The notes under the pieces are model-generated. The model was given only the letters and a program-made list of their open reading frames with translations, made no database searches and was not told where the DNA came from. From an uncultured Clostridium sp. (GTDB taxonomy: Bacteria > Bacillota > Clostridia > Clostridiales > Clostridiaceae), in assembly GCA_900540255.1 (NCBI GenBank), contig UQFE01000009.1, positions 1-64,000 of the forward strand: a stretch of DNA of 64,000 nt, read 5' to 3'. Both the position numbers and the translations under genes were made by a program. Of this stretch, positions 36,456 through 43,445 are shown piece after piece (within the stretch, counting starts at the first letter, position 1; each line of letters begins with the position of its first letter).

Positions 36456-36514
36456 GGAGATATCCATAGGATAACACTGTAATTTAGCAATTATAGTATA
36501 TCCTATATGCTCCT
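36456..36514 (+). other. Stem-loop in the early operon
   Basis: GGAG and CATAGGATA (36456-36472) pair with TATCCTATATG and CTCC (36499-36513), with small internal loops and a bulge. It has no T run, so it is more likely an RNA-processing or translational element than a terminator. Confidence 0.45.
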
Positions 36515-36548
36515 AAATAATCAAGAGTAAAATAAAGGAGATAAGGAA

Positions 36549-36866
36549 ATGGATTATAAAAAAATGAAAAATATAGTAGATGGAATAGTAAAAAATGAGT
36601 TTAGACATATACAAGAAACTTTAGAAAAAGAATTTACAGATACAAATTTAGATTATAGACAAAATAGATCAGCAACAGAGGGAATATATAAAGCTTTAGA
36701 AAAAGACACAACAGAAGATCAACAAAGGTTGATTGGAGAGTTAGAGGATTCTATTTCAAATGAATGGATAGAGTTATGCAGATTCTACTTCAGAGAAGGA
36801 TTAAGAGCAGGATTAGAAGACTTGAAGTTTTTAAATGAAATAAACAATATAGGAGCTATTATTTAG
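36549..36866 (+). CDS. Hypothetical phage-type protein
   Basis: This 105-residue acidic, helix-rich protein (MDYKKMKNIVDGIVKNEFRH...) has a perfect AAGGAGATAAGG site. No domain is recognised. It lies in the early operon between two structured intergenic segments. Confidence 0.6.
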   Translation: MDYKKMKNIVDGIVKNEFRHIQETLEKEFTDTNLDYRQNRSATEGIYKALEKDTTEDQQRLIGELEDSISNEWIELCRFYFREGLRAGLEDLKFLNEINNIGAII

Positions 36867-36887
36867 TTAGAAGAGAGAAGAGTACAT

Positions 36888-37031
36888 ATGGCAAAGATAC
36901 AGATTAAATATGAGAATGAAATAGAAAAGATTAAAATATTAGAAGTTTTATCTAAAGGAATTAAGATAAATAAAATTAGTAAACCAAGTAAAACGGGTAG
37001 ATATTATAGGGTTTATGTAGATATAGAGTAG
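36888..37031 (+). CDS. Small protein, 47 residues, unknown
   Basis: ATG at 36888 (AAGAGAGAAGAG upstream) to TAG at 37031. The sequence MAKIQIKYENEIEKIKILEV ... GRYYRVYVDIE has an alternating pattern suggesting a small beta-alpha-beta fold. I have seen similar short proteins in Firmicute phages, but no function is known. Confidence 0.6.
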   Translation: MAKIQIKYENEIEKIKILEVLSKGIKINKISKPSKTGRYYRVYVDIE

Positions 37032-37076
37032 TTACCACATTAAATATTAAAGTAACCACAAAGAAGGTGATATAAG

Positions 37077-37880
37077 ATGTATTGTGTAATACAAGAGGTG
37101 GAATTAAAGAAAAGTGATTCTCATGGGGAATATAAAGAATTAGAAGTATATAAAAATGAGTGGATTATGGCTGGAAGAGAGGTTAAATTCTATTCATATA
37201 GATTTACTGGTGAAAGATTTGAAAGACCTATAAAGAAAGCATATAAAATAAGTATACATAAGAGTTATAGGGAAAAGGGAAAAGTTAAAAAGAAACAATG
37301 GAGCATATGCACCATGGATTATTATTGGATAGCAACTAATGGAGCTGGAATATATGATTTTTGTAATGTAAGTAATAAAGCTGAAATAATAGGTATAACA
37401 GAAGAAGAGCTATGCGATATTATATATAAAAAATTAGATAAATTAGAATATAAAATAAAAAGTGAGTACCAGGAGAGTAAAGAATATAAAACTCATAAAA
37501 AACATCAAGAGATAATTAATAAATACAATGTAGATAAAAAAGAGTTTGAAAAGAAGTATGGAAAAGATAGTTATGATAAGTGCTATGATGTATTTGGAGA
37601 GTTAAGAGAGCCAGAATTACTAGAGTTAATAAAAAGGCAATATGAAGCATATAAACAAAGGGAATATAGTTACTATAAAAATTCCAGTGGTAACTACAAT
37701 AGTAATAATTCATACAGTAGTTATCATAACAAAAAACAAAGTAACTACAATGAAGAAGATAAAGATAAGTATAAGAAAATATATAAAACATTAGCAAAGG
37801 CATATCACCCCGATATAGTGAAAGATGATGGGGAGATGATGAAGTTAGTCAATCAATTAAAAGATGAATGGGGTATATAG
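37077..37880 (+). CDS. Phage-type protein with C-terminal J domain
   Basis: Of the 267 residues, the first 150 are of unknown fold. A Tyr/Asn/Ser-rich linker (about 195-225) follows, and the last 40 residues (YKKIYKTLAKAYHPDIVKDD and on) are a truncated J domain with the HPD tripeptide and flanking helices II and III. J domains recruit and stimulate Hsp70/DnaK; phage lambda uses host DnaJ/DnaK to remodel its helicase complex. Here the element may supply its own J protein to host DnaK for replication. That link is inferred from position. The start has AAGAAGGTG upstream. Confidence 0.7.
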   Translation: MYCVIQEVELKKSDSHGEYKELEVYKNEWIMAGREVKFYSYRFTGERFERPIKKAYKISIHKSYREKGKVKKKQWSICTMDYYWIATNGAGIYDFCNVSNKAEIIGITEEELCDIIYKKLDKLEYKIKSEYQESKEYKTHKKHQEIINKYNVDKKEFEKKYGKDSYDKCYDVFGELREPELLELIKRQYEAYKQREYSYYKNSSGNYNSNNSYSSYHNKKQSNYNEEDKDKYKKIYKTLAKAYHPDIVKDDGEMMKLVNQLKDEWGI

Positions 37881-37986
37881 TAGTTACTAAATAAAATTAT
37901 ATAGTAACCACGGTTAAAGTGTTGATATGAGGGCCTTTTTAAGATATCATAAATATAAAGATAAAAATAAATAAAAAGATAGTACC

Positions 37987-38097
37987 CCACTTGATTAAGT
38001 GGAAAGCATATAAAGGCTACGGGAAATATATTAACTTAAAGATAAGTGCAAGATTGCACCTATTAATAAGTTTTATATTTCCTGTAGTCTTTTTTAT
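37987..38097 (+). other. Candidate structured RNA / large terminator
   Basis: A tetraloop hairpin CCACTT-gatt-AAGTGG (37987-38002) is followed by a long stem: AAAGGCTAC and GGGAAATATA (38012-38030) pair with TATATTTCCT and GTAGTCTTT (38074-38092), extended by AACTTA/TAAGTT. A nested hairpin GTGCA-agat-TGCAC (38046-38059) lies inside, and TTTTTATTTT follows. It separates the J-domain gene from the next gene block. It is too elaborate for a plain terminator. Confidence 0.6.
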
Positions 38098-38120
38098 TTT
38101 GTATTAAAGGAGCTACAGCA

Positions 38121-38267
38121 ATGAATGATGAAGCAAGAAAGTTAAAAAATGCTTATGCAAGAGAGTGGAGAGCTAGAAATAAAGATAAGTCGAAAGCTTA
38201 CCAGGAGAAGTATTGGCAGAATAAAGTTAAGAAAATGAAAGATGAAGGAGAGAAGATCAATGAGTAA
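38121..38267 (+). CDS. Small basic phage-type protein, 48 residues
   Basis: ATG at 38121 after AAAGGAGC to TAA at 38267. The product has a Tyr/Arg/Lys-rich pattern (KNAYAREWRARNKDKSKAYQ EKYWQNK) common in short phage proteins likely to bind nucleic acid. Its 3' end overlaps the next gene by 8 bp (ATGAGTAA), giving translational coupling. Confidence 0.65.
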   Translation: MNDEARKLKNAYAREWRARNKDKSKAYQEKYWQNKVKKMKDEGEKINE

Positions 38268-38901
38268 GAAAAGTGAATTATTAAATGTTATTGAAGAATA
38301 TAGAAGACAACAGGAATTATTTAAGAGTAAAGTAACTGAAATAGAAAGTAGACAATATTTAATGCAAGAAGGAAAGGAAATTGAAATAGAAAAAATAGCA
38401 ACACCATTTACAGAAGTTGCACAAAATGCTCAAAATAGAGCTTTAGAAATATTAAATAGTGGAATTGAAGCATTAGAGAAAAAATGGAGAGATAATTCTA
38501 CAGGAAGATTAACAGATTCAAATTATCAAATAGGATTGGCCAATACTATAAAGATGATTGAAGCAGGAGCAATTACGAATCAAGAAGATTTTAAAAATAT
38601 TATAAATACATATAAAGATGACTATAATGCATTAGCAACTATAGAGAATTTATTAGGATTAGATCACCCAGAATTAGCAGTATTAATACCTAAAGATAAT
38701 AGAGAATATAATAAGAAAGCATTAAATGATCTAAGAAATAATATAGGGAAATATATTGGCCCATACAGTATAAGAGAGTCATTAACTATGAGTTTGCTTG
38801 GAATTATCGATTTTATTAATACTAGATTAGAAGATGATTTAACAATAATTCCATGGGAAGAAGTTAAAAAAATAGATTATGGGAGAATAACTTATAATTA
38901 A
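38260..38901 (+). CDS. Hypothetical phage-type protein
   Basis: The 213-residue, mostly helical protein begins MSKKSELLNVIEEYRRQQEL. The start is the ATG at 38260 after AAGGAGAGAAG, overlapping the previous stop; the longer frame starts before that site. I recognise no domain, although size and helical content would suit a scaffold-like or DNA-packaging accessory protein. It is followed by a terminator, so it ends this transcription block. Confidence 0.6.
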   Translation: MSKKSELLNVIEEYRRQQELFKSKVTEIESRQYLMQEGKEIEIEKIATPFTEVAQNAQNRALEILNSGIEALEKKWRDNSTGRLTDSNYQIGLANTIKMIEAGAITNQEDFKNIINTYKDDYNALATIENLLGLDHPELAVLIPKDNREYNKKALNDLRNNIGKYIGPYSIRESLTMSLLGIIDFINTRLEDDLTIIPWEEVKKIDYGRITYN

Positions 38902-38935
38902 AAATTTGATAAAAATATGGATTTAAATATGCAAT

Positions 38936-38963
38936 AAAAGGGGCGAAAAAGGCTCCTTTTTGT
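38936..38963 (+). terminator. Terminator in the element
   Basis: AAAAGGGGC-gaaaaag-GCTCCTTTT has a 9-bp stem with one G-U, followed by a T tail. Confidence 0.85.
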
Positions 38964-39024
38964 ATATGGAAATAGGCTTAAAGCATTGAAAATACTAAGA
39001 AAGAAAGGAGGGGTATACTCCCCT

Positions 39025-39243
39025 ATGGGTACTAAAAGTAAAAAAACAAGTTTTAGATTAAGCAGTCCAAAGGATATAAGAAGGACTTTAGCCAAGGTTA
39101 CTAATATGATTGCTAATGATGAAATAGATGTTAAAAAGGCTAACGCAATAATTTACTCATGTAATTCTATTTTAAACAGTATTAGAACTGATGAATTAGA
39201 AAAGCAAGTTCAAGAGTTGGAGGAGTTAGTTAATGATAAGTAG
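39025..39243 (+). CDS. Small phage-type protein
   Basis: About 72 residues (MGTKSKKTSFRLSSPKDIRR ... ELEELVNDK) in a helix-rich fold. The start is uncertain. ATG 39025 follows AAAGGAGGGG, but the spacing is long (about 14 bases) because a small hairpin AGGGG/CCCCT lies between. A TTG at 38986 would give 85 residues but lacks a site. It overlaps the next gene. No family is recognised. Confidence 0.6.
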   Translation: MGTKSKKTSFRLSSPKDIRRTLAKVTNMIANDEIDVKKANAIIYSCNSILNSIRTDELEKQVQELEELVNDK

Positions 39244-39475
39244 GAATAGGTTAAATAAGATTAAAAAGGCTCTAATAAAGGATTTAGATAAGTTAGTAAT
39301 TATAAAATTTTCAGATGGTAGCGAGTTAAAAGTTATTGGAGCTGCTATCAATGAAGCATTTGCTAATTATGATAAAGGAACAGAATTTACAAGAGCAATA
39401 AAAGATAAAGAAATAGTTAGTTGTTCAGATCATGGAAAGTTAATTCATGTTATACAACAGTTAATAGAAGGTTAG
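39233..39475 (+). CDS. Small phage-type protein
   Basis: The 80-residue protein begins MISRNRLNKIKKALIKDLDK. Its ATG overlaps the previous gene's end by 11 bp and has GGAGGAG seven bases upstream, so the two are translationally coupled. An alpha/beta fold is likely (LVIIKFSDGSELKVIG). There is no named family. Confidence 0.6.
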   Translation: MISRNRLNKIKKALIKDLDKLVIIKFSDGSELKVIGAAINEAFANYDKGTEFTRAIKDKEIVSCSDHGKLIHVIQQLIEG

Positions 39476-39491
39476 TTAAAGAGGTCACAGA

Positions 39492-40202
39492 ATGAGTAAT
39501 GAGGAATTAGTACAACTATATCAAAATGGAGATAAAAAAGCCTTAGAAAAGCTTATACAAGCAAATACAGGCATAATAAATAAAATAGCAAATAAATATA
39601 ATGGCATAAATAGAGAGTTAGAATTTGATGATTTATTTCAAAGTGGAGTATTAGGACTTATTAATGCAGTTGAAAAATATAATTGTAATCATGAGAAGAA
39701 AGCTAAATTTATCACATATGCAGTATTTCTTATAGATAGATATATTTATTTTTGTGTTAATGGTAGAGGTAGTAAAGAAATAGAAAATAATAAGTTTTAC
39801 AATAGTTGTACAAGCCTTAATGCTCCTATAGGAGAAGATGAAACAGGAGAAGTAATTGACTTAATAGAGGGAGTAGATTATGGTTTTGAGAATATAGAAG
39901 AAAAAATATTTTTACAGAACTTAAGAAAAAATTTAGAGGAAGTTATGCAAAGTTGTAATACTTTAGAACAAAGAGAAATATTGAAAAGTAAGTATGGTTG
40001 GAATGCAAAGCCAATGATGTTAAATGATATAGCAGAGCTATTTAATAGTACAGTAAGTAAAGTAAGAAATATAGAGAACCTAGCATTAAGAAAATTAAGA
40101 AATAGCTCATGGGCTATGCAGAATGTAAAAGAGTTTGCAGAGTTTGGATATATAGATAAATTTTCTTTAGAGATATTCAGAAGTTGGGGGATAAATGTAT
40201 AA
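39492..40202 (+). CDS. Sigma-70 family RNA polymerase sigma factor
   Basis: The 236-residue protein has region 2 (LVQLYQNGDKKALEKLIQAN through FDDLFQSGVLGLINAVEKYN and FITYAVFLIDRYI) and region 4 (TLEQREILKSKYGWN, LNDIAELFNSTVSKVRNIEN LALRKLR). The middle is short, so it is of the small sporulation/phage type. It probably redirects RNA polymerase to late promoters of the element or of a helper phage. It is followed directly by a second HTH regulator, its stop touching that gene. Confidence 0.8.
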   Translation: MSNEELVQLYQNGDKKALEKLIQANTGIINKIANKYNGINRELEFDDLFQSGVLGLINAVEKYNCNHEKKAKFITYAVFLIDRYIYFCVNGRGSKEIENNKFYNSCTSLNAPIGEDETGEVIDLIEGVDYGFENIEEKIFLQNLRKNLEEVMQSCNTLEQREILKSKYGWNAKPMMLNDIAELFNSTVSKVRNIENLALRKLRNSSWAMQNVKEFAEFGYIDKFSLEIFRSWGINV

Positions 40203-40214
40203 GTGAGAGATAGT

Positions 40215-40550
40215 ATGATCAAGGCTAAAGATATAATAAATATAAAGCAAGAACATGAGAAGTATAAGAAGCTATATGAGAATGAAACTGATATTGTAAA
40301 GAGAAGGAAATATGGAAGAAGATTTAGAGATTATGAAGATAAACTTATGGATATAGAATTACAATTATTAAATATAGAATTAGGGTTATTTAGGGATATT
40401 GAATTACACAAGAATGTATTTATAGATAGATATATGAAGAATATATCAGTAGAAAGATTAGTTGATAAATATAGATTATCAAGAACAACTATATATAGAA
40501 TTTGTAATAAAGCTAAGAGATTGTTTGAGAGTAATAGATGGAGAATTTAA
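40215..40550 (+). CDS. ArpU/region-4-like HTH regulator
   Basis: About 111 residues from ATG 40215 (an in-frame GTG at 40203 is also possible). A long N-terminal coiled region is followed by a terminal helix-turn-helix NISVERLVDKYRLSRTTIYR ICNKAKRLF, like sigma region 4 or phage late transcription regulators such as ArpU. It follows the sigma factor with almost no gap, so the pair probably forms the late control switch. Confidence 0.65.
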   Translation: MIKAKDIINIKQEHEKYKKLYENETDIVKRRKYGRRFRDYEDKLMDIELQLLNIELGLFRDIELHKNVFIDRYMKNISVERLVDKYRLSRTTIYRICNKAKRLFESNRWRI

Positions 40551-40633
40551 AATGATGTGTTTATATTTAATTGGAAAATACTTATAGAGTGTATATGTCT
40601 TTTATTGTATAATTATGTAATAAGGAGGTAGAT

Positions 40634-41398
40634 ATGGTGGAATTAGCAAAAGATTTAATAATGATAATACCAGCAATAATTATATGTATAAAGACAGTTT
40701 ATAGTATTTTTATTGAGATTATAAAATCAAAGTATAGTTTAGCTCCAGGAGAAGAGTCAATATTTAAAATAGTTATTTCTATAATAGGATATGGAATAGT
40801 TAGCATAGATATAGTATATTTATTAATAGTTATATTTAAATTATTTAGTGAAGGCGTGAAGTATAATCCAATAGCATTAATTGAATTTAATCCTACTATT
40901 AGTGAGTTAATAGCACTGTTAATAGTAGTAATGTTTATTATTATATTTATTTCAATCCCCGTTAACTTTGTAAGGTTATTAGATATTTTTAGAGATAAAT
41001 TAGAAAAGGAAGTTATAAATTATGGTAAAATGAAAAAATATAGAAATGGATTATATTTAAATGGGGGGTTATTAATTTTTTTAACAGGATTCTTTATTTT
41101 ACCAATTATTATTACAGGATATAAAGAAATCAGCAAGGAGCAGTTATCAACTATATTTGGAATATTAATATTTAATTTTACAATGATAACAATTCTCTGT
41201 AGTTTATATAAAGCGTATAAGGAAATATATGATGATAGAGTTTATGTATTAGAAGGTGAAGGTATATTTATTACATGTAAAATTTATTTAACATATTCAG
41301 ATTATTATTTAATTATATCGAATGGAGAAGAAAAATTTATATCAAAAAATAAAATAGAGATTATAAGAAAGATAAAAATACCTAATGAACATAAATAA
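40634..41398 (+). CDS. Membrane protein, unknown
   Basis: The 254-residue protein has about four transmembrane helices (near 5-25, 43-68, 92-112, 145-165 and a possible fifth at 173-192) and a short soluble C-terminal domain (DRVYVLEGEGIFITCKIYLT ...). The site AAGGAGGTAG is strong. It lies after the late regulators where cargo genes sit. It could be a superinfection-exclusion or defence protein, but nothing in the sequence proves this. Confidence 0.65.
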   Translation: MVELAKDLIMIIPAIIICIKTVYSIFIEIIKSKYSLAPGEESIFKIVISIIGYGIVSIDIVYLLIVIFKLFSEGVKYNPIALIEFNPTISELIALLIVVMFIIIFISIPVNFVRLLDIFRDKLEKEVINYGKMKKYRNGLYLNGGLLIFLTGFFILPIIITGYKEISKEQLSTIFGILIFNFTMITILCSLYKAYKEIYDDRVYVLEGEGIFITCKIYLTYSDYYLIISNGEEKFISKNKIEIIRKIKIPNEHK

Positions 41399-41472
41399 TT
41401 GTAGTATTAATAAATATTTATACTAGTACAAGCTGATTTATAAATGAATATAGTATTTTAGGAGGTTATTAT

Positions 41473-41841
41473 ATGAAAAATATAATATTAGAATTTGATA
41501 AAAGAATTATAGAAAAAGAAGAAATGAAGGAGCATATTGATTATTATGTAAGTATGGCTCAAAAAGGATTTAATTTTCTTAATAATAATGATAAAAAAGG
41601 TGCTATGGAAGTTCTTAAAGAGATAAGAAAATATATGAAAGAGGAATTCAATTATTATAATAAATCAAAGGTGCAAAAGTACATAGAGAAGAATTCTCTT
41701 TATAGTATTTATTATAACGGACTATATGAAGCATTTGCAAAACAGATTAAACCAACATCATATGAGACATTAAGTAGTAATTTATATGATATTGAAGATT
41801 ATATAAGTAATTATAATATGTCGATATTCTTTAAGAATTAA
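41473..41841 (+). CDS. Hypothetical helical protein
   Basis: The 122-residue protein (MKNIILEFDKRIIEKEEMKE...) is helix-rich, without signal or membrane segment. It has a perfect AGGAGG site. It follows the membrane protein by 74 bp and precedes a terminator. No family is recognised. It may be a partner of the membrane protein. Confidence 0.6.
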   Translation: MKNIILEFDKRIIEKEEMKEHIDYYVSMAQKGFNFLNNNDKKGAMEVLKEIRKYMKEEFNYYNKSKVQKYIEKNSLYSIYYNGLYEAFAKQIKPTSYETLSSNLYDIEDYISNYNMSIFFKN

Positions 41842-41943
41842 TAGGATAATGATTTAAATATATTTTAAAATACAATTTATATAATTTATTTGTGTAAATT
41901 TAGTTAAAAGTAATTTTTTATTAATAATGTAAAAATGAACATG

Positions 41944-41981
41944 ATAAAGCTGGTGCAAAATATTTGTATCAGCTTTTATTA
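41944..41981 (+). terminator. Terminator
   Basis: AAAGCTG (41946-41952) pairs with CAGCTTT (41970-41976), followed by TATTAATT. Confidence 0.65.
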
Positions 41982-42186
41982 ATTAGAAATTATTAAATTG
42001 TGGTAGAGTAATTCTTTATAGCTGGATTAAATTATATGAGGAGAAATTATAAATAATAAATAATAAATATTCTTGAATTTATCAAAAAAATAATTGATAT
42101 TACATAAAAATTAAAGAAATATAGAGTATTATAGATGAATATTGAGATAATTTATTTTAAATAGGAATAAAGAAGGCTGATGTGAG
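41982..42186. other. Noncoding, very AT-rich stretch
   Basis: I see no gene between the terminator and the promoter of the Abi RNA. With the flanking parts it makes a gap of about 500 bp between ORFs. Short frames with ATG near 42037 and 42136 have no lasting reading frame. Confidence 0.5.
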
Positions 42187-42218
42187 TGTACAAAAATTAC
42201 GTTTAAACGTAATATAAT
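42187..42218 (+). promoter_or_regulatory. Promoter with 18-bp palindromic operator ahead of the Abi RNA
   Basis: ATTACGTTTAAACGTAAT (42196-42213) is a perfect palindrome that overlaps the first base of a consensus -10 TATAAT (42213-42218). The -35 is weak: TGTACA at 42187 would give a 20-bp spacer. A protein bound to the palindrome would block polymerase. The expected start point is near 42225, just before the first RNA hairpin. Confidence 0.65.
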
Positions 42219-42224
42219 ATTAAC

Positions 42225-42332
42225 AGAACTTACAGCGCCTCTTAATAATGCGAACCGTGTAAGTCAATATAATCGAAAATTAGTTAAAATCCACCACGCC
42301 TCTTAATAATGCGAACCGGGTGGATTTTTTTT
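42225..42332 (+). ncRNA. Two-hairpin RNA upstream of abi, probable RNA antitoxin (abiF-motif-like)
   Basis: A 22-nt segment beginning CGCCTCTTAATAATGCGAAC occurs identically at 42236-42257 and 42297-42318, 61 nt apart. Each copy is the loop of a separate hairpin with a different stem: ACTTACA/TGTAAGT (42228-42234 with 42258-42264) and AAAATCCACC/GGTGGATTTT (42286-42295 with 42319-42328). Within each loop CGC and GCG can also pair. The second hairpin runs into eight T residues (42325-42332) and so acts as an intrinsic terminator before the Abi gene. Stem covariation with loop identity shows selection on RNA structure. The layout is that of type III toxin-antitoxin RNAs. I recall a comparative-genomics RNA motif named abiF in this position; membership was not checked. 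Confidence 0.85.
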
Positions 42333-42345
42333 AGGGGAGAATTGT

Positions 42346-43254
42346 ATGGAGGGAATAACTCAACTTAAAGAGCCAAGGACATTTGAAGAACAAATTCAAA
42401 TTTTAAAATCAAGAAATATGGAGATAGAAAATGAAGAAAGAGCTATTGAAATATTAAAGAGAACAAACTATTACAGACTTACAGCATATGCGTTACAGTT
42501 TAAACATAATGATGAATACAAAGATATTACTTTTGATAAAATGTACAAGTTATATAAATTTGATATGAAATTAAGGCATTTAATTTTAGCTGTATTAGAA
42601 AATATAGAAATATCATTAAGAACATATGTAGCCTATAATTTATCGATTAAGTATGGAGCAGAGGCTCACAAAAAAGAAGAATTATTTAAAGATATAGATT
42701 TATATAAGGGATATTATGATGAAGATAATAAATATCATAATGGATTACTAGATGAGATCAAAAGTGAACAAATAAAGAAAAAAAATGAACCTTTTGTTAA
42801 GCATCATATTAAAACATATGAAGGGAAATTTCCAATATGGGCGGTTGTTGAACTGTTTTCTTTTGGAATGTTGTCAAAAATGTATAAGAATTTAATTGTT
42901 GCAGAACAAAAGGAAATTTCAAGAGGGTGTTTTAATACAAACTATCAATTATTAGAAAGTTGGTTAGATACATTAGCATATATTAGGAATACTTGTGCTC
43001 ATTATGGTAGACTTTATAATAAAAAGCTACCTAAAATTCCTAAAATACATAGTAGGTATAATAAGTACAAAGATTATATAGAAATAAATAAGTTATTTGT
43101 CGCAATATTAGCTTTAAAGGAACTTTTAACACCAATAAATAAATATGAGGAATTTAAAGAAAATTTAAAAGAATTAATAAAAGAGTACATAGATATTATA
43201 GATTTAGATACATTGGGGTTTATTGATAATTGGGAAGAAGTTTTGGAGCTGTAA
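42346..43254 (+). CDS. Abi_2 / AbiF-AbiD family HEPN protein
   Basis: The 302-residue protein has the Abi_2 N-terminus (FEEQIQILKSRNMEIENEER, then ILKRTNYYRLTAYALQF), a central LRHLILAVLENIEISLRTYV segment, and a C-terminal HEPN RNase motif R-x4-H in YIRNTCAHYGRLYN (Arg214, His219). Lactococcal AbiD and AbiF of this family abort phage infection. HEPN motifs usually mark RNases, so the likely action is RNA cleavage that stops growth of infected cells. The ATG follows AGGGGAG, 13 bp after the RNA terminator, so expression needs read-through. It lies at the tRNA-proximal end of the element, the usual cargo site. Confidence 0.9.
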   Translation: MEGITQLKEPRTFEEQIQILKSRNMEIENEERAIEILKRTNYYRLTAYALQFKHNDEYKDITFDKMYKLYKFDMKLRHLILAVLENIEISLRTYVAYNLSIKYGAEAHKKEELFKDIDLYKGYYDEDNKYHNGLLDEIKSEQIKKKNEPFVKHHIKTYEGKFPIWAVVELFSFGMLSKMYKNLIVAEQKEISRGCFNTNYQLLESWLDTLAYIRNTCAHYGRLYNKKLPKIPKIHSRYNKYKDYIEINKLFVAILALKELLTPINKYEEFKENLKELIKEYIDIIDLDTLGFIDNWEEVLEL

Positions 43255-43319
43255 TTATTAATATTAGTTTATATATAAATATTTATAATTAGATAATCAA
43301 TTTTATTAATTTACATATA

Positions 43320-43357
43320 AATCAAAAAGAATTCTAGAAATAGGGTTCTTTTTGATT
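43320..43357 (+). terminator. Terminator of the Abi gene
   Basis: A perfect 12-bp stem AATCAAAAAGAA / TTCTTTTTGATT. It lies 20 bp inside the last arm repeats. Confidence 0.85.
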
Positions 43358-43360
43358 AGA

Positions 43361-43381
43361 AGTGGGAAAAATAGTGGGAAA
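43361..43381. repeat. Right-end AGTGGGAAA repeats
   Basis: Two copies, at 43361 and 43373, exactly 12 bp apart, in the same orientation as the four at the left end. They are the likely integrase arm sites on this side. Confidence 0.7.
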
Positions 43382-43390
43382 TTTATAAAA

Positions 43391-43438
43391 GTAAAAAGCC
43401 TTGATATTACGGAAACGAGTAATATCGAGGCTTTTTAC
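43391..43438 (-). terminator. Element-borne tRNA terminator
   Basis: AAAAAGCC and TTGATATTAC pair with GTAATATCGAGG and CTTTTT. On the minus strand it directly follows the tRNA 3' end. It resembles the hairpin at 30517-30560, which suggests the element brought a replacement terminator for the tRNA gene. Confidence 0.8.
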
Positions 43439-43445
43439 TTGTTAG

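Noticed and set aside
37690-37760. Recurring GTAACTAC/GTAGTTAC words in and around the J-domain gene, also seen near 32094, 32252, 37030 and 37880
   Set aside because: Inside the gene they encode the Tyr/Asn-rich linker; outside, the copies are few and partly explained by hairpins. There is not enough to call a dispersed protein-binding site.
42236-42318. Two identical 22-nt repeats separated by 39 nt, at first sight a minimal CRISPR array
   Set aside because: The flanks of each repeat pair with each other to form hairpins, the second runs into a terminator, there are only two copies and no cas genes. A structured RNA explains it better.
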